From IMG/VR virus record IMGVR_UViG_3300037493_003604, positions 1 through 47,123 of that record: 47,123 nucleotides of DNA, one strand, 5' to 3'. The DNA is from a virus. The translations under genes were made by a program, and so were the position numbers. Positions within the stretch are counted from its first letter, which is position 1, and every line of letters starts with the position of its first letter. The notes beneath the pieces are model-generated. The model did no database searches. It saw only the letters and a program-made list of their open reading frames with translations, and was not told where the DNA came from. Below are positions 7,292 to 16,884 of the stretch, piece by piece.

Positions 7292-8251
7292 CTATAAACA
7301 AGTCCGATTATCTAACCTGCATTTTTTATCAAAGTTGAGATCAATTAAAAACATTTTTATATCGTCAGGTTTTTGATTATAGCTAAAATTTTGGTATTCT
7401 ATCGCGTCAACGGTCACGCTGTTACCTCTCACAGTTTGCGCTAATCGTTTAACGAAATACGGCGGATAAACGCCCGAAATAATACCATAGTTTTCAGTTA
7501 TTACTTTAGATACAACTACGTTCCTATCATTCTCAGTAGTCGCTTCAGAATCGCCTAAAAACTCAACTACACCCCATACACGCATCGAATTATAATACGC
7601 AGTATTACCAGCTCCGAGGGTGTTTGTAAGTGTGCCATAGTAGTTATTATAGCAGTCGTAATCGGCATAAACCGAAGCAATCAAAGCCGTATCAGTATAG
7701 CCACAATCGGCAACCTCTTTATAATACTCCGTGTAGATTGTCCTCTCTAATTCGGGTAATGAGGTTAGCGTATTGAACTTATAATACGATATTTTTAAAC
7801 GGAAACATTCGAGCGATTGATCGAATAACCCCGTATTTATAAACCACGTTTGCAGCGAACCGGTAGCAACCGAAAAGCCGACATAATACACCTCACAAAA
7901 CTCATCGACAAACTCCGAAACCGTCACCCCGCAACAGTCTTGGAGTTCGATTTTAACGTAATGCGACGTGCTGAAATTTGTTTGAAAACCTGCTACCAAA
8001 ACATCGGCGGGTAGGTTGTAATTATCCGCGAATGATGTTTGAAACGGTATAATATCGCCACGCTCATAAGGTGCATAAAATGCTGAATCTGAGCCGCACA
8101 GATTACAATTCCATCCGTCCGTTTCATCGCTCAGGAAGTTAGGCGGTAATACGGGGCAGCTGTATCGAATCGGCACAGGTTGACGAAAACAATACGTATA
8201 AGAGTCCTCAGGAACGTATGAAACAGGATAGGTTATCAGCATATATTGCAA
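7292..8251 (-). CDS. Hypothetical structural protein, 319 aa
   Basis: Rich in Tyr, Cys and beta-prone residues, without transmembrane segments. It lies in the tail part of the late operon between the plus-strand cassette and the Ig-domain protein, so a tail or adsorption component is likely. Several Cys pairs (CNLC, CGSD, CC) may form disulfides in the virion. I do not recognise a family. Confidence 0.6.
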   Translation of the reverse strand: MQYMLITYPVSYVPEDSYTYCFRQPVPIRYSCPVLPPNFLSDETDGWNCNLCGSDSAFYAPYERGDIIPFQTSFADNYNLPADVLVAGFQTNFSTSHYVKIELQDCCGVTVSEFVDEFCEVYYVGFSVATGSLQTWFINTGLFDQSLECFRLKISYYKFNTLTSLPELERTIYTEYYKEVADCGYTDTALIASVYADYDCYNNYYGTLTNTLGAGNTAYYNSMRVWGVVEFLGDSEATTENDRNVVVSKVITENYGIISGVYPPYFVKRLAQTVRGNSVTVDAIEYQNFSYNQKPDDIKMFLIDLNFDKKCRLDNRTCL

Positions 8252-8298
8252 TACTACGAACTAAATTTAAAATAAATTTAAAATAAATTTACAAAAAG

Positions 8299-8329
8299 TT
8301 TGTAAATTAAAAAAGTGGTTGTATATTTA
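8299..8329 (+). promoter_or_regulatory. Promoter of small plus-strand cassette
   Basis: TTTG at 8299-8302, 19-base spacer, TATATTTA at 8322-8329: a Bacteroidetes-type promoter. It is preceded by an AT-rich block in which AAATTTAAAATA-like units repeat, and followed by a segment also found after the promoter at 18314. Confidence 0.75.
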
Positions 8330-8378
8330 CAGCAGGTTAGAACGAAAACGAATTTAAAAACTTTAAAAAAATAAGATT

Positions 8379-8498
8379 ATGAAACGCGAAACAGTAAAAA
8401 TATTAGGCCAAATAGTAACAGTCGGAACTAAATTACATTCAAAATTAGTGCAACAGGTAAAACAATTTAACGACCTTTCAACATACGAAACAAACTAA
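8379..8498 (+). CDS. Small hypothetical protein, 39 aa
   Basis: First open frame after the promoter at 8299. Basic, with a Val/Lys/Gln-rich sequence and no membrane segment. Its stop lies one base before the ATG of the next gene. Below usual size cut-offs, but well placed in the cassette. Confidence 0.5.
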   Translation: MKRETVKILGQIVTVGTKLHSKLVQQVKQFNDLSTYETN

Positions 8499-8499
8499 C

Positions 8500-8685
8500 A
8501 TGAAAAACGCATCAGACCAAACAAACTATTACATCGGTGACGTGGTAATATACACCAACTCAAATACTAACACCGAACACGAACACACAATCGAAGACGT
8601 GCGCAAAACGTCAAACGGTAAAACAATTTATAAACTTTCAAACTGCGGCATTATGTTCGGAGCTGAGAAATTAAAACTCAAATAA
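8500..8685 (+). CDS. Hypothetical protein, 61 aa
   Basis: Second gene of the cassette. Beta-rich, with GDVVIYTNSN near residue 13 and TIYKLSNCGIMFGAEKLK at the end, suggesting a small SH3-like or KOW-like barrel. No family firmly recognised. It lies against the flow of the surrounding late genes. Confidence 0.6.
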   Translation: MKNASDQTNYYIGDVVIYTNSNTNTEHEHTIEDVRKTSNGKTIYKLSNCGIMFGAEKLKLK

Positions 8686-8687
8686 TT

Positions 8688-8993
8688 ATGAAACAATTTA
8701 CCTGCTGCATTCCTATGGCGTGCGATAATTTCCCATCAAACGAAGTCAGCGTAAAATTAACGGGTACATTCTACCCGTTCCACGCAGGATACCGCGAAAA
8801 GTCAGGCGGTCAGCTTGAACCCGACGAACCGGCAAACTTTGAAATAGATTCAATTTTTATTGAAGACTTTCAAAAAGAATTAACGCCCGAAGAAGCTGCC
8901 GTTATTTTCGACCGCGACGAAATGGAATTGATGGAATATTTTGAGGAACAGATGCTATATTTATTCGAAAATCAAGATTCATGCTGTTTTTAA
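8688..8993 (+). CDS. Hypothetical acidic protein, 101 aa
   Basis: Third gene of the cassette, 2 bases after the previous stop. The N-terminus (QFTCCIPMACDNF) is Cys-rich and the C-terminal third strongly acidic (EEAAVIFDRDEMELMEYFEEQ). It may mimic nucleic acid or bind a basic partner, but no family is recognised. Confidence 0.6.
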   Translation: MKQFTCCIPMACDNFPSNEVSVKLTGTFYPFHAGYREKSGGQLEPDEPANFEIDSIFIEDFQKELTPEEAAVIFDRDEMELMEYFEEQMLYLFENQDSCCF

Positions 8994-9091
8994 TCTGTAT
9001 TTTCTGCATAGTTTCAGGATTACTCTTGGCCGTGCCTGAAAAGCCGAAACGTAAAAACCTGAATAGGTATATAGAACCAAAAAACGATTAA
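8981..9091 (+). CDS. Small single-pass membrane protein, 36 aa
   Basis: Overlaps the previous gene by 13 bases. Residues 2-17 are a hydrophobic helix (FLICIFCIVSGLLLAV), followed by a basic tail with KPKRKN. The stop lies 5 bases before the terminator stem. The membrane-plus-basic-tail design is that of many phage micro-proteins; function unknown. Confidence 0.45.
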   Translation: MLFLICIFCIVSGLLLAVPEKPKRKNLNRYIEPKND

Positions 9092-9096
9092 CCACC

Positions 9097-9124
9097 AACG
9101 GCCGCACAATCGCGGCCGTTTTAT
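9097..9124 (+). terminator. Intrinsic terminator of the cassette
   Basis: Perfect 9-base stem AACGGCCGC (9097-9105) / GCGGCCGTT (9112-9120) with a 6-base loop, followed by TTATTTAT. It closes the plus-strand cassette opened at 8299. Confidence 0.85.
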
Positions 9125-9144
9125 TTATCATTACCACTATACAT

Positions 9145-11637
9145 TTATCCTAAATCCGTGCATTCATACGCGTTACTAAGACTTACAACGGGCGGCAGAT
9201 TCGGGATTGGTGGAACGTTTACGGCAACATCTAACGTGTGCCTAACCGTATGCGTGCCGCTTCCTGAATCGAAATTCGCATCAACTACGAGCCTATAATA
9301 AACGGTTAATAAACTCTGATTTATCGCCGTTGCCTGCACCTGATAACCTACATAAGTAGTATATAATCCTACCTGATTATTCAGAATATCGGTTACATTA
9401 TTTTGAACGACATTTAAACCGCCCACATAGTCGGGATGTGCTAAAATCTGAGCTATTACGAATGACGGATTCGCGGCAATATACCACCCAGGTAATACCG
9501 TGCCACTTCGCGCATTGGATACCGTAGTAAACGCCACCAAACCAATCGGGCAATAATCAGGTATCTGTTGGAACGCTATCGCGGTAACCCAATAACGCTG
9601 ACCGAGTGCGAGCTGTTGGCAATTTATTCTAAACGTTGCGAAGTCGTCGCCTAAAAAACCTGTTTCGACCGCGTCTAATTTACCCGAAACTAACTGTGCC
9701 ATTTGAACGACAACGGGCGCCCATTCTTCTTCTTCTTGAATCTGTGCGGCGGTCGTATTGCCTGATTCTGACGCGGGATAAATCGTTGCTATTAAGTTAA
9801 TCGAACCCGTGAACGTCGGATCTTTTTCAACCTCGACAATTACCTGTTGAACGTCACAAAAATCAATTATTTCTATTTTCGTGGTCGGATAAAAATCAGC
9901 ATCGTAAAATCTAACCGCTAATAAATTCGGACTTATCGCGTCATTCTCAAAAACTATAACATCTAATTTCTGAATATAATCTACCTGTACCTGTTGAGTA
10001 ATTCCGAGCGTCGCAGTCGGCTGATTAAATGTTATTGTCCAAGTGATTTCAGGATTAGTTCCCGCGTATTCTTCCTCTAATCTAAATATACATTCGAGTC
10101 GTAAATCTGTCGCATCGTTTGTTATTAACTCCATTGAGGCCGTTAAAATTTCATTATTCAGCGGCGGAGTTAACGTGTTTGGTATATATCCTTGCACCTG
10201 ATTAACTACGCCCGTGATGTTTTCCAATTTACAGATAATACCAAATAAACTACCGTCAAACGTTCCCGTAATGCCTAACGCAAGCAGCGCGGCGGCGTAT
10301 GATGCCTTATCAATATTTATTGTCGCTTTGATTCGTTGGTGCGGGCATACGGTTAACTCATTGCCTGTATATTCTTTATTGTACGTCGATAAATACCCTG
10401 TTATCGTAGGTATCGCGGGCGGTGTGTACGTCGCAGTAAGTTCGGGCGTTATGTGCGTCGTTACGTAATCAGTATTAACAGAATCGTAAATATTAACGAT
10501 TATAAAATAACGTCCGCTGATTGTCAGCGCTGAGCCGTCGATCATAAATTCTACCCTAATATCGTCGGGGTTTGGAACGTTCTCAAACCAATCGCACGGC
10601 GACCATATCGCGCCGTCAATCTGAGCGACTGCCACAGTCCCCGCAGTTATTACCGCGTCAGACAGCTGCAAATCTGATACAAAATCAATCGCATTGGTTA
10701 CGTCGTCAATTCTAAACAGTAACGCGCGAACGTCCGTTATAGCAGGATTGCCAACGCTGCCCGTGTATGCGTCACCCGATAACAAAATACTAACTGAGTT
10801 CATCTCACCGAGAGCGAGCTGATTATTAGTGACGTTGTACGTTCCTAATACGTTTGTTTGTGGTAGTGTTTGAGCTGATGCCGCCGTTGCGAGTGTAAGA
10901 CTTGGCAAACCTGCGCCGATTTGCGTAGCTGAGGTTATTTCGATTTCTGCAAGGTAACGCATTCCCGTAGTGAGTCCCGTGTAATCGGAATTAAACCAAC
11001 GCGCCTGCGATGGCATATTTAAAAACCGATTTAATCCCACCGGTTCGATTACGTGCTGACCGAATCCGACCCCATCAAAAACATAAGCTACCGAACCAAA
11101 ATTTTTATTTGTTCTGTAAACTGTTTGAGATGAATTAGTAAACACGCCCGACGAAGCCGCAGAGATAAAACGGTTAATATTTAGCTGATTTATTCCCTGT
11201 GGTGATATTCCTGCATACTGTTGAACGTCGTAGGTAACGTAAAAAATAAATTCAATTGTCGCAGTCGTGAACATAGCATCGACCGACATCGAGCAGCTGA
11301 TATTTTCGCGCGCAGGTAGGTTCGTTCCATTGCCGAAATTCGGAACGCATGACGTTAGTACGTTTGTGAGTGCGCCGTTCGACTCCCACCCGAATAGATA
11401 CGCGTTTACAGTTCCCGTGTTCGGAATGAATAAGCCTGGATTATATCTTAACGATTTATTTGTAAACGTATCAGCGCCTGACGCGTCGATAGTAAGCGTT
11501 AGTTTAATCCTGTTGCCGAGTGCGAAAACATCCAACAGCGCGGGAATTGTCGCAGCTGTGAACGTATTTATATTAAACAGAACAGCGCCTGAGCTATCGA
11601 TCTGATCTAACGTAATATTATTAAATTGATATGCCAT
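9145..11637 (-). CDS. Large tail/baseplate structural protein, 830 aa
   Basis: Almost entirely beta-prone, with repeated Thr/Ile/Asn-rich strands and several fibronectin- or Ig-like stretches, and no transmembrane segments. It lies downstream of the tape measure and the tail protein at 11641, where baseplate and receptor-binding proteins are usually encoded. The start (MAYQFNNITL) lies 4 bases after the previous stop. No specific family recognised; a tail-tip or appendage role is inferred. Confidence 0.62.
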   Translation of the reverse strand: MAYQFNNITLDQIDSSGAVLFNINTFTAATIPALLDVFALGNRIKLTLTIDASGADTFTNKSLRYNPGLFIPNTGTVNAYLFGWESNGALTNVLTSCVPNFGNGTNLPARENISCSMSVDAMFTTATIEFIFYVTYDVQQYAGISPQGINQLNINRFISAASSGVFTNSSQTVYRTNKNFGSVAYVFDGVGFGQHVIEPVGLNRFLNMPSQARWFNSDYTGLTTGMRYLAEIEITSATQIGAGLPSLTLATAASAQTLPQTNVLGTYNVTNNQLALGEMNSVSILLSGDAYTGSVGNPAITDVRALLFRIDDVTNAIDFVSDLQLSDAVITAGTVAVAQIDGAIWSPCDWFENVPNPDDIRVEFMIDGSALTISGRYFIIVNIYDSVNTDYVTTHITPELTATYTPPAIPTITGYLSTYNKEYTGNELTVCPHQRIKATINIDKASYAAALLALGITGTFDGSLFGIICKLENITGVVNQVQGYIPNTLTPPLNNEILTASMELITNDATDLRLECIFRLEEEYAGTNPEITWTITFNQPTATLGITQQVQVDYIQKLDVIVFENDAISPNLLAVRFYDADFYPTTKIEIIDFCDVQQVIVEVEKDPTFTGSINLIATIYPASESGNTTAAQIQEEEEWAPVVVQMAQLVSGKLDAVETGFLGDDFATFRINCQQLALGQRYWVTAIAFQQIPDYCPIGLVAFTTVSNARSGTVLPGWYIAANPSFVIAQILAHPDYVGGLNVVQNNVTDILNNQVGLYTTYVGYQVQATAINQSLLTVYYRLVVDANFDSGSGTHTVRHTLDVAVNVPPIPNLPPVVSLSNAYECTDLG

Positions 11638-11640
11638 ATT

Positions 11641-13326
11641 CTAAACGAGTCCGTTAATTGTGAGTGAATTATTATTTGTATCGTATGTAATTTCGTCGAT
11701 TTGCACATCGCCGTAAGTCGTGTGTATAAATTTATCTACTGATAGTCCCGTTAATAAATCGCAGTCAGCTGTAACGGTTATTGTTATCCTGCGCGTTTTT
11801 ACCGTTGTGTTTCGCGGGTCGTCGATATTAAACAACGTCTGATAGGCCGTGTCGTAGGTGTTCCCGCCTGCGTCTGTGAACGGTTGTTCAAATACCCACC
11901 ATTTATAATTATAGGCGCGTAATCCGCTTGGGAATAATTTAAAATCGGGTATAGCCTGACCACGCGATGCGCCGTTCCATGCTATTATTTGCCCCGTTAT
12001 CGATTCTATATTTATTAGTTTCGGAAATCCGCTGATACCTTTTTCTAAAAACATCGCTACATTATTTTCGGGAGTTTGAACGAACGGATACCACGTTACG
12101 TATGCAGGCTTATCGATTGGGTTAACATCGGGACGGTTTCCGTCAAATCTAAACTGAGCAGCTGAAAATGTGAACGTTTTACTGAATAATCCTGATTGAT
12201 TCGCGTTAATCGGAACGTTCCAATCTATCGCGCGCTGTGCCCAACGTCTTGCGACTTCATCGCCTGAATTATCGACTCCATCCTTCGGGTACATATACTC
12301 AGCATAGGCGGCAGGTTTTATGTCCGTTGGATCAAAACAAACTGATAGTATTTTATTAGTTGGTAATATTGTTAAATCAAACCACAACGGCCCGACAAAA
12401 TAATCTTTTCTTTCAACTACCAACGTGTTATTAACTACGCGCCAGTCGATATTACATTGTTTAAAAAATTCTAAAAATTGGATTCCGTTTAAGTTCGGTT
12501 TATTTTCTTCAGTAGCGACATCATTAAAAAAACCAATGTTATTATAATTATCGCCTGCAACATAGGCAATATCCATTTTAACTGTATTGTGATAATATCC
12601 GCCAACGTCGAACAAAGTCGATTGATATTGTAGCCCGCAAAGTTTACACATATTTTTAAACTGAGAATCAACAAACGGCGCAATATGACGACGGCCACAA
12701 CCTACGATAAAATTCGATAGGTTTTGGAATACGTTTTCATCAATATTCGAAATAATATTAAATAATTGAATCAATAATAATATAGGTGAAATTATCATAA
12801 ATAGAGCTATTCCCATAATCATAATAGCCTCCTGAGTTGCTGACGGTTTTAAGTCGTTGCAGTAATACATCCAAGGAGCTACGCGAAATTCATCAATGCC
12901 GTCAGTTCTAATCCCTCCCGTTGTTCGTCTATCCCACGGGAATATATTTTTTAAACATCTGATAGCCTCAGAATCGCGAGAATTATCAATTATTGTTACT
13001 GTCGCCTCACACACGGGAACGGTACACCAACGAACATCACTACCTTCAATACGTCCCGTAAAAATTAAACGCGGCGCACCGTCTACAATACAACACGTAT
13101 CATAAATCTCTACTAATATTTCTGATAGTATCGGATTCGCGGCTGATATAATTTGATTGTAAACGTAATCATAGGCCGCACCGGTCAACACTAAGTCAGG
13201 CGCAAAACTATACGCTGATTCGCCTGATTCCGATTTTTTACGAAATACAAACAACGCGGACTGAGTGCCGTTGAAATCGTCTAACTCCATCAAACCACCA
13301 TCGAAATATATCTGTAAATTCTGCAT
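11641..13326 (-). CDS. Tail-associated protein, 561 aa
   Basis: The open frame reaches 13395, but the ATG at 13326 overlaps the upstream stop by one base (TAATG), so that start is preferred. The N-terminal 150 residues are beta-rich and contain several Cys. A strongly hydrophobic helix (ALFMIISPILLLIQLFNII, near residue 175) is unusual for a virion protein and could insert into the host envelope. The middle and C-terminal parts are mixed beta with many Trp and Tyr. Located between tape measure/spanin-like genes and the 830-aa tail protein. A distal tail or tail-tip role is likely but not proven. Confidence 0.62.
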   Translation of the reverse strand: MQNLQIYFDGGLMELDDFNGTQSALFVFRKKSESGESAYSFAPDLVLTGAAYDYVYNQIISAANPILSEILVEIYDTCCIVDGAPRLIFTGRIEGSDVRWCTVPVCEATVTIIDNSRDSEAIRCLKNIFPWDRRTTGGIRTDGIDEFRVAPWMYYCNDLKPSATQEAIMIMGIALFMIISPILLLIQLFNIISNIDENVFQNLSNFIVGCGRRHIAPFVDSQFKNMCKLCGLQYQSTLFDVGGYYHNTVKMDIAYVAGDNYNNIGFFNDVATEENKPNLNGIQFLEFFKQCNIDWRVVNNTLVVERKDYFVGPLWFDLTILPTNKILSVCFDPTDIKPAAYAEYMYPKDGVDNSGDEVARRWAQRAIDWNVPINANQSGLFSKTFTFSAAQFRFDGNRPDVNPIDKPAYVTWYPFVQTPENNVAMFLEKGISGFPKLINIESITGQIIAWNGASRGQAIPDFKLFPSGLRAYNYKWWVFEQPFTDAGGNTYDTAYQTLFNIDDPRNTTVKTRRITITVTADCDLLTGLSVDKFIHTTYGDVQIDEITYDTNNNSLTINGLV

Positions 13327-13754
13327 TATATTAAAATTATACGTAGAGTAGTGATAGTTATAATTGATAGTCCAGTTATCGCAATGGATCGCCATATTTT
13401 TTTGCGGCGTTTTTCGCGGTATAACGATTCTTGTAATTTCGTGTTAACGTATTCGTTCGCTTTGTGGGACGTGATAATATAATTTAACCCCGCAATTTCC
13501 TCATTCAGTCCCGCGATTTTACGCTCCTGAAACGTATTTATTTTGGCCGCGTAATTTAATAAACTAACAGACGTATCGAGCGCGTTAATACAATTAGGAT
13601 AGGCCGTTTTATAATATTTCAAGCTATCAAAACGGGCCGCGAATAACTCAGCTTGCTGCCTATTTAAAATCATAAACGTATCACTTTGACAGTAAACGTT
13701 TGAGCAGAGCAGAATCAGAAACGATATTATAATTAACTGTCGGCGGTTTTTCAT
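13326..13754 (-). CDS. Membrane/coiled-coil protein, spanin candidate
   Basis: 142 aa. Residues 1-23 form a signal sequence (hydrophobic core then NVYC), the centre is helical and coiled-coil-like, and residues about 120-142 form a C-terminal membrane helix. The start lies inside the upstream gene (74-base overlap in another frame). The overlapping pair with membrane anchors and helical periplasmic parts resembles Rz/Rz1 spanins, which fuse inner and outer membranes in lysis. The second anchor is not typical of Rz1. A tail-assembly membrane protein is the alternative. Confidence 0.5.
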   Translation of the reverse strand: MKNRRQLIIISFLILLCSNVYCQSDTFMILNRQQAELFAARFDSLKYYKTAYPNCINALDTSVSLLNYAAKINTFQERKIAGLNEEIAGLNYIITSHKANEYVNTKLQESLYREKRRKKIWRSIAITGLSIITITTLRIILI

Positions 13755-13995
13755 ATTTTAATTGTGTTATTTGGTGAAATAGTTTAGAATTTCCCGTATT
13801 AAATAAAATTGTTAGGCTGTCAATCTGTTTATTTAGTCCGTCGCGCTCCGTTCGTATGTCCGCTATCTGATTATAGATTGAGTCCTGATATTTCAATACG
13901 GCGGCGTTTACGCGGTATTCTGACGAGTGCATCAGCCATCCTAAGATTATGCCCGTTATAAATATCGCTGATAGTATTAGGATTGTATTTTTCAT
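13681..13995 (-). CDS. Small membrane-anchored coiled-coil protein, i-spanin candidate
   Basis: 104 aa: an N-terminal transmembrane helix (LILSAIFITGIILGWLM), then a charged helical region predicted to project into the periplasm. This is the layout of Rz-type inner-membrane spanins. The gene is followed by and overlaps the 142-aa membrane protein. It lies between tape measure and tail genes, not near the amidase, so the lysis role is tentative. Confidence 0.5.
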   Translation of the reverse strand: MKNTILILSAIFITGIILGWLMHSSEYRVNAAVLKYQDSIYNQIADIRTERDGLNKQIDSLTILFNTGNSKLFHQITQLKYEKPPTVNYNIVSDSALLKRLLSK

Positions 13996-14092
13996 ATTGT
14001 GTTTAATTATGCAAATATAACAATATTTTTTACAGTATTTTTATAAAAAATGACCCGCAAGCTGATCTGACGGGAAGCAATACGGGTACTGT

Positions 14093-16588
14093 TTATTTTG
14101 CCCTGTCTTTCGAGAATCGCGCGCGGGCCATGCGTGCCTCTACTGTTTTAAATATTCCGTTCGCGTTCGCCGTTACCGTTGTTCGTGGCATATACTTTGG
14201 CAGCTCAATGAGTGCGTTTTCAATTCTTTCTAATCGTGATTCTAATCCGCTGAAATTATTGCCGACATTTACAAATACTGATTTACTGCCTAATTCTGTA
14301 TTCAAATTCACATCGCCACCGAGCGCGGATAGTGCCGATTGTAACCCCCCTTGTTTATAAGCCGATGCAAATTCGTTTAATACGTCAGCTGGTATCGTTT
14401 TGTTATAAATCGCGCTTACTGCGTTTCGATATTCTGAGTTTGTCTGAGTCGGAATAATCGCCTCGCCTTCGTTCGCCCAAATTGGAATAGTATCACGCCC
14501 TGACGGATTGCCGCCGCGTTGCAGGTATTCTGTACCGTCGAAGAATGCGCCCGTAGCCGTTGCCCGTGCTGCTGCAAATCCCGCGATTAGTGCGGCGATT
14601 GTAGCGGCAATCGTAAACGGGGCAGCTGCGCCACCTTCGGCCGCTGCTTTGGCAATTGCTAATGTCGCGTTAATGACTAACTGTATCTGTGCTAATCGTT
14701 TTTCTTTCTCTATTGCCTCAGCTCGCTGCTGTTCTAATTTTTCAAGTCTTTCTTTTTCCATTTCTAACTGTCGCGCGTTATAATCTTCGCTGTTTGCGCG
14801 GATCTCGTCGAGCGCTGATTTCGATTTGTCGGCCGCTTTGTCTAAGTTCGATATATACGCGGTTATTTGAGAATTTAAAACTGAAAATACAGTATCAGAA
14901 CCGAGCTGAATGTATTGTGTCGCCGTGTCGATGGCTTTTTTCCATGATTCTTTAGTTTCTTCAACTGTTTCGCCTGTGGCAGTTCCTAATTCAGTAAGTT
15001 TTAATTTTAATTCTGATATTTGTTTATTCAGCTCCGATAATTGGAGCGGATCAGTCGCCGTGTCGCGTATCTTTTCTAAAAGTTCAATTCTTGCCGCTAA
15101 TATTTCCTGATTAGCTTGCTTTTCAATCTGTAAACGGCGTTTAGTGTATTCTTTGTCTATATCTTCTTGCATTTTCGCATCACCAACGTGCGCCGCTAAC
15201 ATCTGATTTCGTTCCTGTTCCAACATCAGCAAATCCATAGCCAACTCAGCTTCGCGGTTGTTTTGGCGGTATTGTGCGCCTTCGTTTAAACTGTCCTGAA
15301 ATGCTTTTAGTTCTGCGTCATAGCCTGCCATTAACGCCTTAATCGAATCTAATTCTGCTTTTCGCGCTGCTTCACTATTTTCGAGTGACTTTTGAGCCAT
15401 AGCATCCTCAAACTCTGCAACCTTTAATCTGAATTGGTATTCATCCCAAATAGCATCCTCACGCGCTTTAATTTCGGCCTCTAATTCTTCTCTTACTTTT
15501 TTCTCAGCTGCTATTCTTGCTTCGGTAGCTCTTTTTCCTAAATCAATTATTGCATCTTGAGCCTCTTTTTCTAATAGCTCAATTTGTTTACTCTGATTTT
15601 GCCATAATGCTAATTGTTGGTTGGCCGCTATTTGAAATTGCTTATTTATTGCAGCCGCTAAATCAAATTTACCAGCTAATGTAGCTTCTTTTTCCTGAGC
15701 GTTAAGTTTTGCAATGTCAGCCTCTATCTGTAATCCTTTTTCTTCATTCGCTAATATAATTGCGGCGCGTTCATTCTCTAAATTATCCTTTATAGATTGT
15801 ACTGATTCACCTCTGAGTTTAATCGAAATTCTGTTAGATTTTATTTGTAAATCTCTAATATCATTCAAACGATCCGTTTCAACCTTTACAATCTCATCGG
15901 CCGTTTCCTGATATTTTTTTGTAAGTTCGTCGCGCTGTTTCATTTCCTCTTCGGTTAAATATCCGCGCCTTCCTTCTAACGTGTTTAGCCTTTCGATTTC
16001 ATCCTGTATAATCGTCAGGCGCTCACTATAATTTAAACTATTATCTTCGAGCTTCTTCATCGCCTCAGCTCCCTTATCAGTCGTGCCGGTCAGCTTCTGA
16101 AACCATCCAATCGCCGACGGCAAAACCATTAAAAACATACCCAACGGATTAAACGCGCCCAACAAACGAAACGCACCCGTTAACAGACCTGCGGCACGTT
16201 TTACGCCGTTAATCGCACGCGCACCGCCTACGAGCTGAGATATTAAACTCTTTTGTTTACCTGCCGCCTGCCCTGTTTCAACTGCGAGCTTTTTATTAGT
16301 ATTCGCTAATTCGTTAGTGACCGCCGCGCCCGTTTTAGTTTCCTTATTAAGCTTGCCCTGAGTCTGTACTAATGCCGTTCGCTTTTGGTTCAATTGTTCG
16401 ACTCCCTTAGCTTCCTTGCCTAACACCATAGTTAGGTCATTTTGTGCGGCTGCTAATTGGTCGGCACTATCCGCGCCGTCTTCGATCGCCGCCGTGAGGT
16501 CTTCAATCTTACCGATTGCCGCATCAACCTCAGCGCTAAACTGCGATGCGTTAAACTCTAAACTATAAACGTCTTTAAAATCTGCCAT
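14093..16588 (-). CDS. Tail tape measure protein
   Basis: 831 aa. It has long helical, charged, coiled-coil stretches (about 190-400 and 430-560), Ala/Gly-rich hydrophobic patches near residues 130-165 and 655-690, and a basic C-terminus ending RMARARFSKDRAK. This composition and its place directly after the G/G-T frameshift pair identify a siphovirus tape measure, which sets tail length and enters the host membrane at infection. Its ATG overlaps the G-T stop (TAATG). Confidence 0.88.
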   Translation of the reverse strand: MADFKDVYSLEFNASQFSAEVDAAIGKIEDLTAAIEDGADSADQLAAAQNDLTMVLGKEAKGVEQLNQKRTALVQTQGKLNKETKTGAAVTNELANTNKKLAVETGQAAGKQKSLISQLVGGARAINGVKRAAGLLTGAFRLLGAFNPLGMFLMVLPSAIGWFQKLTGTTDKGAEAMKKLEDNSLNYSERLTIIQDEIERLNTLEGRRGYLTEEEMKQRDELTKKYQETADEIVKVETDRLNDIRDLQIKSNRISIKLRGESVQSIKDNLENERAAIILANEEKGLQIEADIAKLNAQEKEATLAGKFDLAAAINKQFQIAANQQLALWQNQSKQIELLEKEAQDAIIDLGKRATEARIAAEKKVREELEAEIKAREDAIWDEYQFRLKVAEFEDAMAQKSLENSEAARKAELDSIKALMAGYDAELKAFQDSLNEGAQYRQNNREAELAMDLLMLEQERNQMLAAHVGDAKMQEDIDKEYTKRRLQIEKQANQEILAARIELLEKIRDTATDPLQLSELNKQISELKLKLTELGTATGETVEETKESWKKAIDTATQYIQLGSDTVFSVLNSQITAYISNLDKAADKSKSALDEIRANSEDYNARQLEMEKERLEKLEQQRAEAIEKEKRLAQIQLVINATLAIAKAAAEGGAAAPFTIAATIAALIAGFAAARATATGAFFDGTEYLQRGGNPSGRDTIPIWANEGEAIIPTQTNSEYRNAVSAIYNKTIPADVLNEFASAYKQGGLQSALSALGGDVNLNTELGSKSVFVNVGNNFSGLESRLERIENALIELPKYMPRTTVTANANGIFKTVEARMARARFSKDRAK

Positions 16589-16884
16589 TACTTTATTTTT
16601 TTATTCAGAGCCTCAGCTCTATCAGAATCCTTTAATATTTGTTCTAATGCTGCGTAATAATCGCGGATAACCCAAAACCTAACATTCGCCATGCTCACGG
16701 GGTCGCCCTTCGTTATTACATAGTCGTTCTCGCGGCTCTGTTCCTTTAATTTCTGCATCGCGCGCTGATAGCTTAAACGTTTTTCAGGCGTTTTTAGTTT
16801 CTTATTGTCAACCTTTAACAGGCGCGGAAAGTTTAAAGTTTTGTAGTTGATAACCCGTTTAAGATTTGTTCCATACTGTTCAAA
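16588..16884 (-). CDS. T extension of tail chaperone G-T (made by -1 frameshift)
   Basis: An uninterrupted 98-codon frame without its own start, lying in the -1 frame relative to the G gene and beginning inside it at the nine-T run (16882-16890 on the minus strand). Slippage at T TTT TTT after G codon 172 gives a 270-aa G-T fusion. The extension is basic and helical and ends with a stop overlapping the tape measure ATG (TAATG). In lambda-like phages, G and G-T are made this way and both chaperone the tape measure. Order, overlap and slippery site agree with that model. Confidence 0.8.
   Translation of the reverse strand, partial: FEQYGTNLKRVINYKTLNFPRLLKVDNKKLKTPEKRLSYQRAMQKLKEQSRENDYVITKGDPVSMANVRFWVIRDYYAALEQILKDSDRAEALNKKIK

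Noticed and set aside
13327-13395. Upstream start of the tail protein at 13395
   Set aside because: It would overlap the preceding gene by 70 bases; the ATG at 13326 gives a TAATG junction as seen at many other gene pairs here.
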